From: BOG-1184 sp049514575
GTDB taxonomy: Bacteria; Fibrobacterota; Chitinivibrionia; Chitinivibrionales; Chitinispirillaceae
NCBI GenBank assembly: GCA_049514575.1
Contig: JBEKUX010000034.1
Location: 1-33,068 of the forward strand
DNA: 33,068 bases
Direction: 5' to 3'
In this document: piece by piece, positions 8,141 through 15,144 of the stretch
Layout of the letters: every line of letters begins with the position of its first letter
How positions within the stretch are numbered: position 1 is the first letter of the stretch
Program-made: the position numbers and the translations under genes
Notes under the pieces: generated by a model
What the model saw: only the letters and a program-made list of their open reading frames with translations
What the model was told of the DNA's origin: nothing
Database searches by the model: none

Positions 8141-8734
8141 ATGAGAGTTTTCAAGCTGGTGTTCATTGGTGTGGCAGCGGCATCGTTTATTGCCCAAGCG
8201 AAAAATACGTATACGGTATTTTCACTGGGTCCTGCGTGGCCGGTGTCAGGTTCCGCTGCGCCGGTGGATACGATGGGCGACACCAAGAAACTTGGTCCGG
8301 GGTGGAATGGGTCCTGGACATTTTTCGGGCTTCCGTTCTCGAAATCAGGAACAGCGCTGTCGGGCCTGGGGTTTGGAGGAAAAATAAGCTACGGACGCTG
8401 GGAGCGCGATTCCACTTTTACGGAGATCAACTTTCTCGGAACACAGGCCATCGTGCGGTATTATGTTCCTTTGACCATCAAGCCGTTCGATCTTTTTGTT
8501 CAGGCAGGCGGCGGAATGTTCATCGGTTATCATGGTTTTACCGATCCCGACACGCTAAATCTGCAATATCCGCCGACAACTATTCAGGTGACCAAAGGGA
8601 TAAAGAATACGGGAGTGAGTTTCAACATCGGCATGGACTGGGACGTTATTGAACTCTCGCCAGGCATGACGATGGTTTTTACAAAAAGGAAAACGTCCGC
8701 GTGGTTTGAAATCGATGCGGCCATGAAATTTTAA
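8141..8734 (+). CDS. Putative outer-membrane beta-barrel protein, about 20 kDa
   Basis: I do not recognise the family by name. The 197-residue product starts with a clear signal peptide (MRVFKLVFIGVAAASFIAQA). It continues with alternating hydrophobic/polar strands rich in Gly and aromatic residues (GFGGKISYGRWERDSTF, FDLFVQAGGGMFIGYHGF) and ends in WFEIDAAMKF. A terminal Phe is typical of proteins folded by the BAM complex. I chose the ATG at 8141 because the signal peptide starts there and AAAAGGG lies about 10 bases upstream; the frame extends to a GTG at 8111 without support. It is 16 bases before the next gene, so the two are probably co-transcribed. A porin-like or structural envelope role is inferred from topology alone. 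Confidence 0.72.
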   Translation: MRVFKLVFIGVAAASFIAQAKNTYTVFSLGPAWPVSGSAAPVDTMGDTKKLGPGWNGSWTFFGLPFSKSGTALSGLGFGGKISYGRWERDSTFTEINFLGTQAIVRYYVPLTIKPFDLFVQAGGGMFIGYHGFTDPDTLNLQYPPTTIQVTKGIKNTGVSFNIGMDWDVIELSPGMTMVFTKRKTSAWFEIDAAMKF

Positions 8735-8750
8735 TGCGGATTGGGGAACT

Positions 8751-10049
8751 ATGAACCGATATCTATTGACGATCATTGCAGCGTCGGCCATGCACTTGCC
8801 GGCGATTGCTCTGGAAAGTGATTCTGCGGCAGCCGGCCGGGAACCGGCGACTCAGCCTGAACCAAAGGCCGAGGCCAAAACCGAGGCTTCGCCCTTCAAG
8901 TTTTCGGTGATCTTCGATGCGCAGGTCCAGAAAAACATGTGGGATGAGTTCGGGGGCAACGACAACACCATCACCACCTTCAGGGCTACATCGAACCAAA
9001 ATGCCACGGGCTATCAGGATGTCGTCAACGATTTCTGGATGAGAGTAACGTTGAAAGGATCGTACCGGTTACAATACCTCGAAGGCGTATTTAATCTGCG
9101 GTTTTATCCGTACTGGACGATGCGGCGGACAGTGTATGTACCCTCGGGCAGTGGAACAGCGGCGCCCGACCTTTTAGGAGATCTCGATGTTATTGAGCTT
9201 AACCAGGCATATGTCAAAGTTTTTAAGGAGTATTCCCCGCAAAAAGACCTGACGTTCCAACCCTATTTTAAAGTGGGCCGCGACGGCCTGCTCAACAGCT
9301 GCAGCGAGTTGTTCGGAAATTATCTCGATCTGCCCACCGGCGGATACGCACAGCAGAACGCCAGCAACATTATCGGCCCGTTTTTAAACAGAAAAGTGTT
9401 CGCCAACCAGATTGAAGCAGGGTTCGCGTTCAATGTTTTCAACATGGTCGGCGGCGCGACCTCGCTCATGATCGGCGCAAACGTCAATAATGACAAATTT
9501 TATTCAGCTCCTTTCCCGAGGATTTATCAGTTACTTGATTCGAAATTCAGCGCCGGATTTTACCGAGTGTATCAGGACCTGTATTTTTTGAATAAACGTG
9601 TCCATATCGGGGGCGGCGTCAGGGATTATTCGACCCCTTATGACTCGGCGTCCGCCATTCTCGCAAAGAGCCATTATTTCGACGCACAGGGGGCGTTCGA
9701 CGCCGTTATTTACAAGGACCTGAAATTCTATACAGAAATGGCGATGCAGAAAATCGGTTCTGCGTCAAGTCCGGGCATTGGTCGGCCGATCAACGTGGGA
9801 ATAACCATCCCGACCTTTGGCGCAGTCGATACGCTTGCCGTTGAGTTTGAGAATGTGGCGACTACGTTTTTCAGCGATTCGAGCATGCGCGATGCAACGG
9901 GCCAGCGCAGTTCTAAAACCATGTCCGGTGCATGGGGGATCGTGGTGCAGAAAAAGTTTTTAAACAGGCTCAACATCGCGTGGGGGCTTTACACCGGAGA
10001 CCCGTACGGCGACATGCAGGCTGCGCTCCGGATAACTTCGTATTTCTGA
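8751..10049 (+). CDS. Putative outer-membrane beta-barrel (porin-like) protein
   Basis: The 432-residue product has a signal peptide (MNRYLLTIIAASAMHLPAIA). An Ala/Pro/Glu/Lys-rich linker follows (about 24-48, REPATQPEPKAEAKTEA), then a long region of alternating amphipathic strands, for example LEGVFNLRFYPYWTMRRTVYV and VHIGGGVRDYSTPYDSASAIL. The protein ends LRITSYF, again with terminal Phe. The size fits a 16-18-strand barrel, the range of sugar porins, but no named family is obvious. Charged linkers after the signal peptide can tether porins to the cell wall, a speculative reading here. Position directly after the GH67 enzyme suggests uptake of xylo-oligosaccharides or released uronate. 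Confidence 0.72.
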   Translation: MNRYLLTIIAASAMHLPAIALESDSAAAGREPATQPEPKAEAKTEASPFKFSVIFDAQVQKNMWDEFGGNDNTITTFRATSNQNATGYQDVVNDFWMRVTLKGSYRLQYLEGVFNLRFYPYWTMRRTVYVPSGSGTAAPDLLGDLDVIELNQAYVKVFKEYSPQKDLTFQPYFKVGRDGLLNSCSELFGNYLDLPTGGYAQQNASNIIGPFLNRKVFANQIEAGFAFNVFNMVGGATSLMIGANVNNDKFYSAPFPRIYQLLDSKFSAGFYRVYQDLYFLNKRVHIGGGVRDYSTPYDSASAILAKSHYFDAQGAFDAVIYKDLKFYTEMAMQKIGSASSPGIGRPINVGITIPTFGAVDTLAVEFENVATTFFSDSSMRDATGQRSSKTMSGAWGIVVQKKFLNRLNIAWGLYTGDPYGDMQAALRITSYF

Positions 10050-10067
10050 ATCTTAATTGAAGCTGTT

Positions 10068-11105
10068 TTACCCGGAATTTAGAGCACTCACGGCGTCGAT
10101 AAATGCCGTAATGTTTTCCGAACTTACGCCGGGCGGCATTCCTCCTCCGCACGAAACAACAATCTTCGATTTATCCTGCAGAGAATCCACTAATCGCATG
10201 GTAGCAGCGATCACCTGCGTACAATCGCCGTTTGCCAGCACGTCGCGCGGAGGAATGTTGCCTATAAGGGCGACTTTATTCTGCGTCCACTGCCGGAGAT
10301 CATTCAGCGAAACATCGAACCCCATATTGAACAGGTTGACGCCCATTTCCGGCAGGAACGGCGCGGACACTCTGCAGGGCGCATCGTTATGCAGGAACTT
10401 AACGGAGACGGGCGCAGAGAACAACTCCTTGAAATACGGCAGTCCGAAGGTGCGGAATGCATCTTCTCCCAGAAAACCGATGATATCATCCAATAGAAAA
10501 ATTCCGTCGATGGAAGAAAAGGTGTCCATCTGCAGTTGCAGCCACTCTTTGAGGAACGAGGTGACCTTTTTTACCAGCGCCTCCGCCTTGTCGGGCTGCA
10601 TCATCATGGTAGTCAGAAATTCCGTCGAACCCATCAGATAGCTGGCGATGTTCAATGGCCCGCGGGCGACCGCGAAACGGATTTTGTGGCATGCCGCCTC
10701 GATAAGGGGCTGCGCAAGTCGCAACCGGTTTAGAACAAAAGGCAATAGTCCGTCGCTTGCCGGGTTCGGCGTGGGAAGCGAATCGATCTGGTCGGCCGAC
10801 TGAATGACCGCATGGGCGTGCGGAAATTCATCAGGCGGGAAAGAGCAGCGCGCCCCGAACGCCGAAGGCTCGGTACACATGCCGAATTCCGACCAGAACC
10901 CGGGCAGAAACATGACTTCGGGAAATTCATGAATCGCCTTCATGTTGCAGCGCAGCCACAACTCATCATTGGAGAAATAATCGAGGATTCCTACGCCGCA
11001 CCAGTTCGGCAGCCACGGGGAATCGATAATAAAGCCGATCGGCAAAGGAGTGACGACCTCGCCGTTTATCACCTTTTTCAGGGATTCCCACTGCTTGTCG
11101 GTCAT
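10068..11105 (-). CDS. UroD/MtaA-superfamily corrinoid-linked methyltransferase
   Basis: This 345-residue protein has the uroporphyrinogen decarboxylase fold used by cobamide methyltransferases such as MtaA, MtbA and CmuA. It is not HemE: the HemE substrate motif RQAGR is missing near the N-terminus. In MtaA-type enzymes zinc is held by H-x-C...C; here the matching positions read H239-N-D241 (FLHNDAPC) and C319 (VVSCGGGMPPG), so the middle Cys is an Asp. The gene is last in the operon. Its ATG overlaps the stop of the preceding gene (ATGA at 11105-11102), which fixes the start; an upstream frame to 11186 would overlap that gene needlessly. It probably moves a methyl group to or from the operon's corrinoid protein; the direction and the small-molecule partner (methoxylated compound, thiol or folate) are not known. 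Confidence 0.82.
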   Translation of the reverse strand: MTDKQWESLKKVINGEVVTPLPIGFIIDSPWLPNWCGVGILDYFSNDELWLRCNMKAIHEFPEVMFLPGFWSEFGMCTEPSAFGARCSFPPDEFPHAHAVIQSADQIDSLPTPNPASDGLLPFVLNRLRLAQPLIEAACHKIRFAVARGPLNIASYLMGSTEFLTTMMMQPDKAEALVKKVTSFLKEWLQLQMDTFSSIDGIFLLDDIIGFLGEDAFRTFGLPYFKELFSAPVSVKFLHNDAPCRVSAPFLPEMGVNLFNMGFDVSLNDLRQWTQNKVALIGNIPPRDVLANGDCTQVIAATMRLVDSLQDKSKIVVSCGGGMPPGVSSENITAFIDAVSALNSG

Positions 11106-11863
11106 ACCAAGCGCTCTTTTCGGTTCGACGTTTCCCTCGTGTGCGCTATTCGAAGCGGCCGATAGGTGCAATCGTTCATCCCGCACCGCTCGCAGGCGTA
11201 TCCGGCGTATTTGACCGCCCGGCCGATGCCGATCATTCCGCTGACGGATTTCATCGGCTTCATGAGAGCGGATTCAGTCAGGGTGACTCCGCAGAAGTCA
11301 ACTGGAAAAAAAGAGAACAGCGCATGCTGTTCGGACACCGACCAGCCGCAATATCCCGGACTGTAACGGTTGGTGACGCGCAGCCCCTGTTCCCGCATTT
11401 TCCTTCCCAGATGCTCATGCAACGTATCGGCGACATTTTCCACCGCCACCGTCGCGACGGTATCAACCAGGTGACCCATGACCGTATCGCCTTCGCGGAC
11501 CATTTGTCTGGCCCACGCTTCCATGTCCGGGCCGATGGTGCAGACGAAACATGCCGCCTGTTCCGCGTTTTTCATCCGGCCGGCAACGATTTTCTGCGTG
11601 GTAAAAAACGTCCCTCCGACATAGAGGCCATCGTTTCGATTATCCGGTTTTTTGGCGTCAATGACCCTGTACCCCGCCCTGATTGCGCACCGCTTGGACA
11701 GTTGCGGCAGAATACCTTCGATCATCTCTTCGAAATGCCCTGGAATTTCCTTCTCCGAATATCCCAACGAGCGCACAACCTCGTTTTTTTTTACGGCAAG
11801 ATTATTTATATGAACTTCAAACAGGTCTTTTTCCCGTTCGACTTCAGGCAAGGCGCTCTCCAT
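11102..11863 (-). CDS. Stand-alone methionine synthase reactivation-domain protein
   Basis: In MetH the C-terminal activation domain binds S-adenosylmethionine and remethylates the cob(II)alamin that forms when the cofactor oxidises. This 253-residue protein matches that domain (Pfam MetH activation). Its SAM-site segment reads TNRYSPGYCGWSVSEQ, equivalent to the RxxPGY stretch of MetH. The N-terminal helical part includes LPQLSKRCAIRAGYRVI. Near the C-terminus is a cysteine cluster, CERCGMNDCTYR (C-x2-C-x4-C), possibly a metal or Fe-S site. Its ATG shares one base with the stop of the homocysteine methyltransferase gene (TGATG), implying translational coupling. Here it most likely keeps the operon's separate corrinoid protein active. 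The electron donor is unknown. Confidence 0.9.
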   Translation of the reverse strand: MESALPEVEREKDLFEVHINNLAVKKNEVVRSLGYSEKEIPGHFEEMIEGILPQLSKRCAIRAGYRVIDAKKPDNRNDGLYVGGTFFTTQKIVAGRMKNAEQAACFVCTIGPDMEAWARQMVREGDTVMGHLVDTVATVAVENVADTLHEHLGRKMREQGLRVTNRYSPGYCGWSVSEQHALFSFFPVDFCGVTLTESALMKPMKSVSGMIGIGRAVKYAGYACERCGMNDCTYRPLRIAHTRETSNRKERLV

Positions 11864-12747
11864 CAGGTCCCTCTTATTGCATTTGCCAATGCCCGTATAT
11901 GCGCCGGGGTCGTGCCGCAGCAGCCGCCGATGATGTTGGCACCGCTTTTTATCAGGTCCGGAACCTGCGCCGCCATCATCTCCGGCGTTTCTGGAAATAC
12001 CGTATTCCCATCCTTGATTTCCGGTTTTCCCGCGTTCGCATGGACGAGCACCGGCGTCGATCGGTCGACGGTACGTATTTCCCGCACGATATCGATCATC
12101 CGCTCAAACCCGTTGCCGCAATTCGCCCCGATAATGTCGGCGCCTGCCTCCTTGACAGCTGCTGCCATTTCGGCGGGAGAAACTCCCATCATGGTTCGGT
12201 ACTCCCCGGCGGCGGTGTTCTCGAAGGTAAAGGTACAGATGATTTCGCACTTGGTGGACTCCCTGGCGGCTCGAATGGCAAGGCATGCCTCGTCGACGGC
12301 GGACATGGTTTCAATGCACAAGGCGTCCACACCGCCTTTCTCCAGGGCTTTCGCCTGAATACGAAACCCTTCGCGAAGCGTCTTTTCGAAGACATCGCCC
12401 GTCATGAGGATCACCCCTGTAGGCCCCATTGAGCCGAGGACGAAATGGTTGTTGCCCGCGGCTTCTCTCGAAATCGCGGCCGCAGCTTCGTTGAGTTCGG
12501 CAGCGCGGTCCTGAAGGCCGTAGTGCCCGAGTTTCGACGGACTGGCGCCGAAGCTGTTGGTCTCGATCATGTCCGCTCCCGCATCGATATACCCTTTTGC
12601 CACGTCGAAAACGTCGGCGCGATGGGTAATGTTCCACAATTCCGGACACTCTCCGGGTTGTAACCCGCGCTGCTGCAAAAGCGTGCCCCATGCCCCGTCA
12701 GAAACCAGGACCTTTTTATTTTTAAGCGAGGAGAGAATCGACCGCAT
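11863..12747 (-). CDS. Homocysteine S-methyltransferase domain protein (MetH N-domain type)
   Basis: This enzyme transfers a methyl group to the thiolate of homocysteine, giving methionine. The 294-residue product covers only the homocysteine-binding barrel. It begins LVSDGAWGTLLQQRGL, includes the strand-end motif ETNSFGAS, and has three zinc-ligand cysteines: C210 (GANCGNG) and C276-C277 (GGCCGTTPAHI). All match the ligands of E. coli MetH. There is no folate, B12 or activation domain in the chain; the B12 and activation parts are the neighbouring genes. The frame continues upstream to 12969 inside the corrinoid gene, but ATG 12747 has AAGGAG seven bases ahead and the domain starts there. 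Methyl donor by context: the corrinoid protein encoded 14 bases upstream. BHMT or MmuM activity with a free small-molecule donor is an alternative. Confidence 0.9.
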   Translation of the reverse strand: MRSILSSLKNKKVLVSDGAWGTLLQQRGLQPGECPELWNITHRADVFDVAKGYIDAGADMIETNSFGASPSKLGHYGLQDRAAELNEAAAAISREAAGNNHFVLGSMGPTGVILMTGDVFEKTLREGFRIQAKALEKGGVDALCIETMSAVDEACLAIRAARESTKCEIICTFTFENTAAGEYRTMMGVSPAEMAAAVKEAGADIIGANCGNGFERMIDIVREIRTVDRSTPVLVHANAGKPEIKDGNTVFPETPEMMAAQVPDLIKSGANIIGGCCGTTPAHIRALANAIRGT

Positions 12748-12761
12748 CGAAGCTCCTTTTC

Positions 12762-13427
12762 TCATTTCAGGCGTGCATTGAGAAATACGACCGCGCTCTG
12801 AGGATCGGGAGCATAGCCATTTGCGCCCATCTCTTCCGCAGTTTTCAAGGACAACGGCGCTCCGCCGACGATGACGGTGGTATCGGGAAATCGGATTTTG
12901 ATTTCCTTGACCGTTTTCGACATGGTGGCCATGGTCGTTGTAAGCAGGGCGCTCAGTCCCACGAAACAACCGGGATGCCGCTCGATGGATTCGATGAATT
13001 TTGCCGTTTTAACATCGACGCCTAAATCAAAGACTTCCCACCCGTTGCCTTCCACGACCATTTTCACGAGATTTTTGCCGATATCGTGCAAATCGCCGGC
13101 AACAGTGCCGATAACGAATTTTCCTTTTGCTTTTACGCTGCCGGACTTGAAAAACGGTTGGAGATGGGCCATCACCGCGTTCATGGCTTTTGCCGCCATC
13201 AGGAGATCAGGAACAAACACCTCATTCCTGCCGAATTTTTCTCCAATGCGCCGCATGCCTTCATTGCATGCCTGTAAGATACCATCGGGGCCAACGGCGG
13301 CTTCGAGCGCCTGTCGCGTCAATTCATCAGCGCCGTCAAGTCCCTTCATGTCTGCGGGAAAAGGGGATGATTTGTTCACCTTTCCCCTTTCAACGCACAG
13401 GCCGATCTTTTCGATGAATTCATTCAT
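12762..13427 (-). CDS. Corrinoid (B12-binding) methyl carrier protein, MtaC-like
   Basis: This 221-residue protein carries a methyl group on cobalt between methyltransferases. Residues 1-95 form the four-helix cap. The Rossmann B12 domain follows, with the base-off/His-on motif GDLHDIGKNLV; H114 is the lower cobalt ligand. Further motifs are VGLSALLTTTM (the S-x-L step) and VIVGGAPLS (GG) for the nucleotide tail. Length and domain order match MtaC/MtbC/MtmC and the B12 module of MetH. I chose ATG 13427, which has GAGGGG seven bases upstream; the frame reaches 13484 but without a ribosome site. It is first in the operon and divergent from mtaB, its likely methyl-loading partner. Confidence 0.93.
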   Translation of the reverse strand: MNEFIEKIGLCVERGKVNKSSPFPADMKGLDGADELTRQALEAAVGPDGILQACNEGMRRIGEKFGRNEVFVPDLLMAAKAMNAVMAHLQPFFKSGSVKAKGKFVIGTVAGDLHDIGKNLVKMVVEGNGWEVFDLGVDVKTAKFIESIERHPGCFVGLSALLTTTMATMSKTVKEIKIRFPDTTVIVGGAPLSLKTAEEMGANGYAPDPQSAVVFLNARLK

Positions 13428-13474
13428 CAACAACCCCTCTTGTCTGTTGATTACCGTAATTCTTTTTAACCGGT

Positions 13475-13483
13475 AGTATAGCA
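13475..13483 (-). promoter_or_regulatory. Extended -10 promoter for the corrinoid operon
   Basis: On the minus strand the sequence TGCTATACT forms an extended -10 element about 50 bases upstream of the corrinoid gene ATG; the -35 position is weak. The same spot lies in a 14-base segment ACCGGTAGTATAGC (13469-13482) that recurs with three differences as ACTGGTAGTATTAC at 13599-13612, just before mtaB. The pair may be a shared operator in the 213-base divergent region. I found no cobalamin-riboswitch-like B12 box. Confidence 0.42.
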
Positions 13484-13616
13484 AAATAATTCTTTTCCCC
13501 GAAACGGTTGTATATCTTTTTATATGATGCGTTTACAGCGGGAAGTATTTTAAACCCTTCCGGATTTCCATTGAGGGATGGATGCGGCCGGGATTCATAC
13601 TGGTAGTATTACTAAT

Positions 13617-13629
13617 CCTCCGATGGAGG
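13617..13629 (+). promoter_or_regulatory. Hairpin masking the mtaB ribosome-binding site
   Basis: CCTCC (13617-13621) can pair with GGAGG (13625-13629) across a GAT loop. GGAGG is the core of the Shine-Dalgarno sequence (GGAGGT) that sets the mtaB start at 13641. The stem is short but GC-rich and buries the whole ribosome site, so it may set translation efficiency or respond to a trans factor. Confidence 0.4.
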
Positions 13630-13640
13630 TGTCGCAGTTT

Positions 13641-15017
13641 ATGAAGTTTCGCTCATTAGCAGTTTCAAATCCGTCAGATCTCATTTTCGGACACGCGCCA
13701 AAACCGGTCACTACCCGCAGAGGTCTTGTCTTTGGCGGCGGTCTTGTTTGTCCGGAGCTTAATTTCACCCTTCCGTCAATGGAAATCAATCAGTCGACCA
13801 TTCCCGAAGTGCAGCGCAATTATCGGGAGATCATAAGCGGCGCGCTCGAAAAGGCCCTGCATCTGCACAGTGAAGGGGTCGTTTTTGAATTCGAAACGCT
13901 CATCGAAATGACCCGCACCCCGTCGATCGGAATTGAGCTTGTCAAGATTATGGACGGGATCTGCGAGGAGTATTACCGCAAACACGGCCTTAAAAGCGAA
14001 ATACGTCTCACCCCCAACGACCTGCGCGAATTTGAACGGCCGCCGAAGCTGCGCACCTCGCCGCTGCTCGATGCGATGTTCGAACTTTTCGAACAGGGGG
14101 CGCTTGCCGGCGGCGACCTGCTCTCCATCGAATCGACCGGCGGCAAGGAGATTTCCGACGATGCGCTGCTCATGTGCAACATCAAACAGTTCATTTTTTC
14201 GCAGGTAGTGCTTGGCGTACGCGACATGAAAATGCTCTGGAGAAAGATTGTCGACATTGCCGGTAAAACCGGACGGATAGCCGGCGGAGACACGGCATGC
14301 GGGTTCGGGAATACGGCGATGGTGCTTGCTGAAAAAAAGTACATCCCGAAGGTATTCGCCGCCGTCGCCCGCATCGCCACCGTTGTGCGGACACTGGTCG
14401 CGGTGGAAGAGGGAGCCTATGGTCCCGATAAAGACTGCGGTTACGAAGGCCCGTATCTCAAGGCGATTGCGGGCATCCCGATTTCCATGGAAGGGAAAAC
14501 ATCCGCATGCGCGCACGCCAGCCCGTGTGGTAATATCGCCGGGGCCTGCTGCGACCTCTGGAGCAACGAATCGGTACAGAATGTCAAGCTGCTCGCCGAC
14601 ATGGCGCCGGTGGTCTACATGGAGCAGCTCCAGTACGACGTTCGCCTGTTCAACCAGGCACTTAAGGAAGGCCGCACATCCGTTCTGGCCCTTCAGCGGC
14701 TGCTGGTCGATTCGGACAAACGCTTTGACCCGCAGGCGTTCGTTCTCGCGCCCGAGGTGGTCATAGACGTGTCGAAGGAAATTGTCAAAGGTGAAAACTA
14801 CATTGACGCGACGAAGCGCGGCTGCCTCAAGGGCATCGATCTGATCGAAGCGGCCATGGCCGACGGCACCCTCATGGACGACCCGAAAGAGACCGTGTGG
14901 ACATCGAGGCTCAAAGACGAGATCGCCTCGATCCCCGATAATGAAAGCGCATTCGTTGAAGAAACATTGGCGACCATCGAAGAAGGCAAGGTGGTGCCGG
15001 CGGAGTACGGTTTGTAG
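13641..15017 (+). CDS. mtaB: Methanol:corrinoid protein methyltransferase
   Basis: MtaB activates methanol at a zinc site and methylates the cobalt of its corrinoid partner. The protein has 458 residues, the usual MtaB length. Diagnostic segments are LSIESTGGKE, AGGDTACGFGNTAM, GPDKDCGYEGPYLKAIAGIPISMEGKTSACAH and CCDLWSNESV. The zinc ligands known from methanogen MtaB (Glu164, Cys220, Cys269) correspond to E164, C220 and C266 here, so the metal site is intact. ATG 13641 with GGAGGT ten bases upstream gives the normal N-terminus; an in-frame extension to 13578 is not needed. It diverges from the corrinoid operon. Methanol is the likely substrate from the conserved site; it could arise from methyl-esterified pectin or other plant methoxyl groups. 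Specificity for another methoxylated substrate cannot be excluded. Confidence 0.92.
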   Translation: MKFRSLAVSNPSDLIFGHAPKPVTTRRGLVFGGGLVCPELNFTLPSMEINQSTIPEVQRNYREIISGALEKALHLHSEGVVFEFETLIEMTRTPSIGIELVKIMDGICEEYYRKHGLKSEIRLTPNDLREFERPPKLRTSPLLDAMFELFEQGALAGGDLLSIESTGGKEISDDALLMCNIKQFIFSQVVLGVRDMKMLWRKIVDIAGKTGRIAGGDTACGFGNTAMVLAEKKYIPKVFAAVARIATVVRTLVAVEEGAYGPDKDCGYEGPYLKAIAGIPISMEGKTSACAHASPCGNIAGACCDLWSNESVQNVKLLADMAPVVYMEQLQYDVRLFNQALKEGRTSVLALQRLLVDSDKRFDPQAFVLAPEVVIDVSKEIVKGENYIDATKRGCLKGIDLIEAAMADGTLMDDPKETVWTSRLKDEIASIPDNESAFVEETLATIEEGKVVPAEYGL

Positions 15018-15144
15018 CGATTGTATCGTACCGATCCGCAGATCCCGCTTACCCGGAAGTGCCGGAACCGGTGCCGTCGAATTATCGGAGTGTCACTGGG
15101 GGAATTTCGTAACAAGAGGCAACCCCTGCTGCGCAACGAAAGTA

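Noticed and set aside
10068..11105. Haem-pathway uroporphyrinogen decarboxylase (HemE)
   Set aside because: The HemE RQAGR substrate motif is missing, and the gene is coupled to a corrinoid methyl-transfer operon.
11141..12358. Open frame of 405 codons opposite the activation-domain and homocysteine methyltransferase genes
   Set aside because: It spans two genuine genes on the other strand and shows no domain.
13428..13640. Cobalamin riboswitch ahead of the corrinoid operon
   Set aside because: I could find no B12-box-like sequence or the expected extended fold in these 213 bases.
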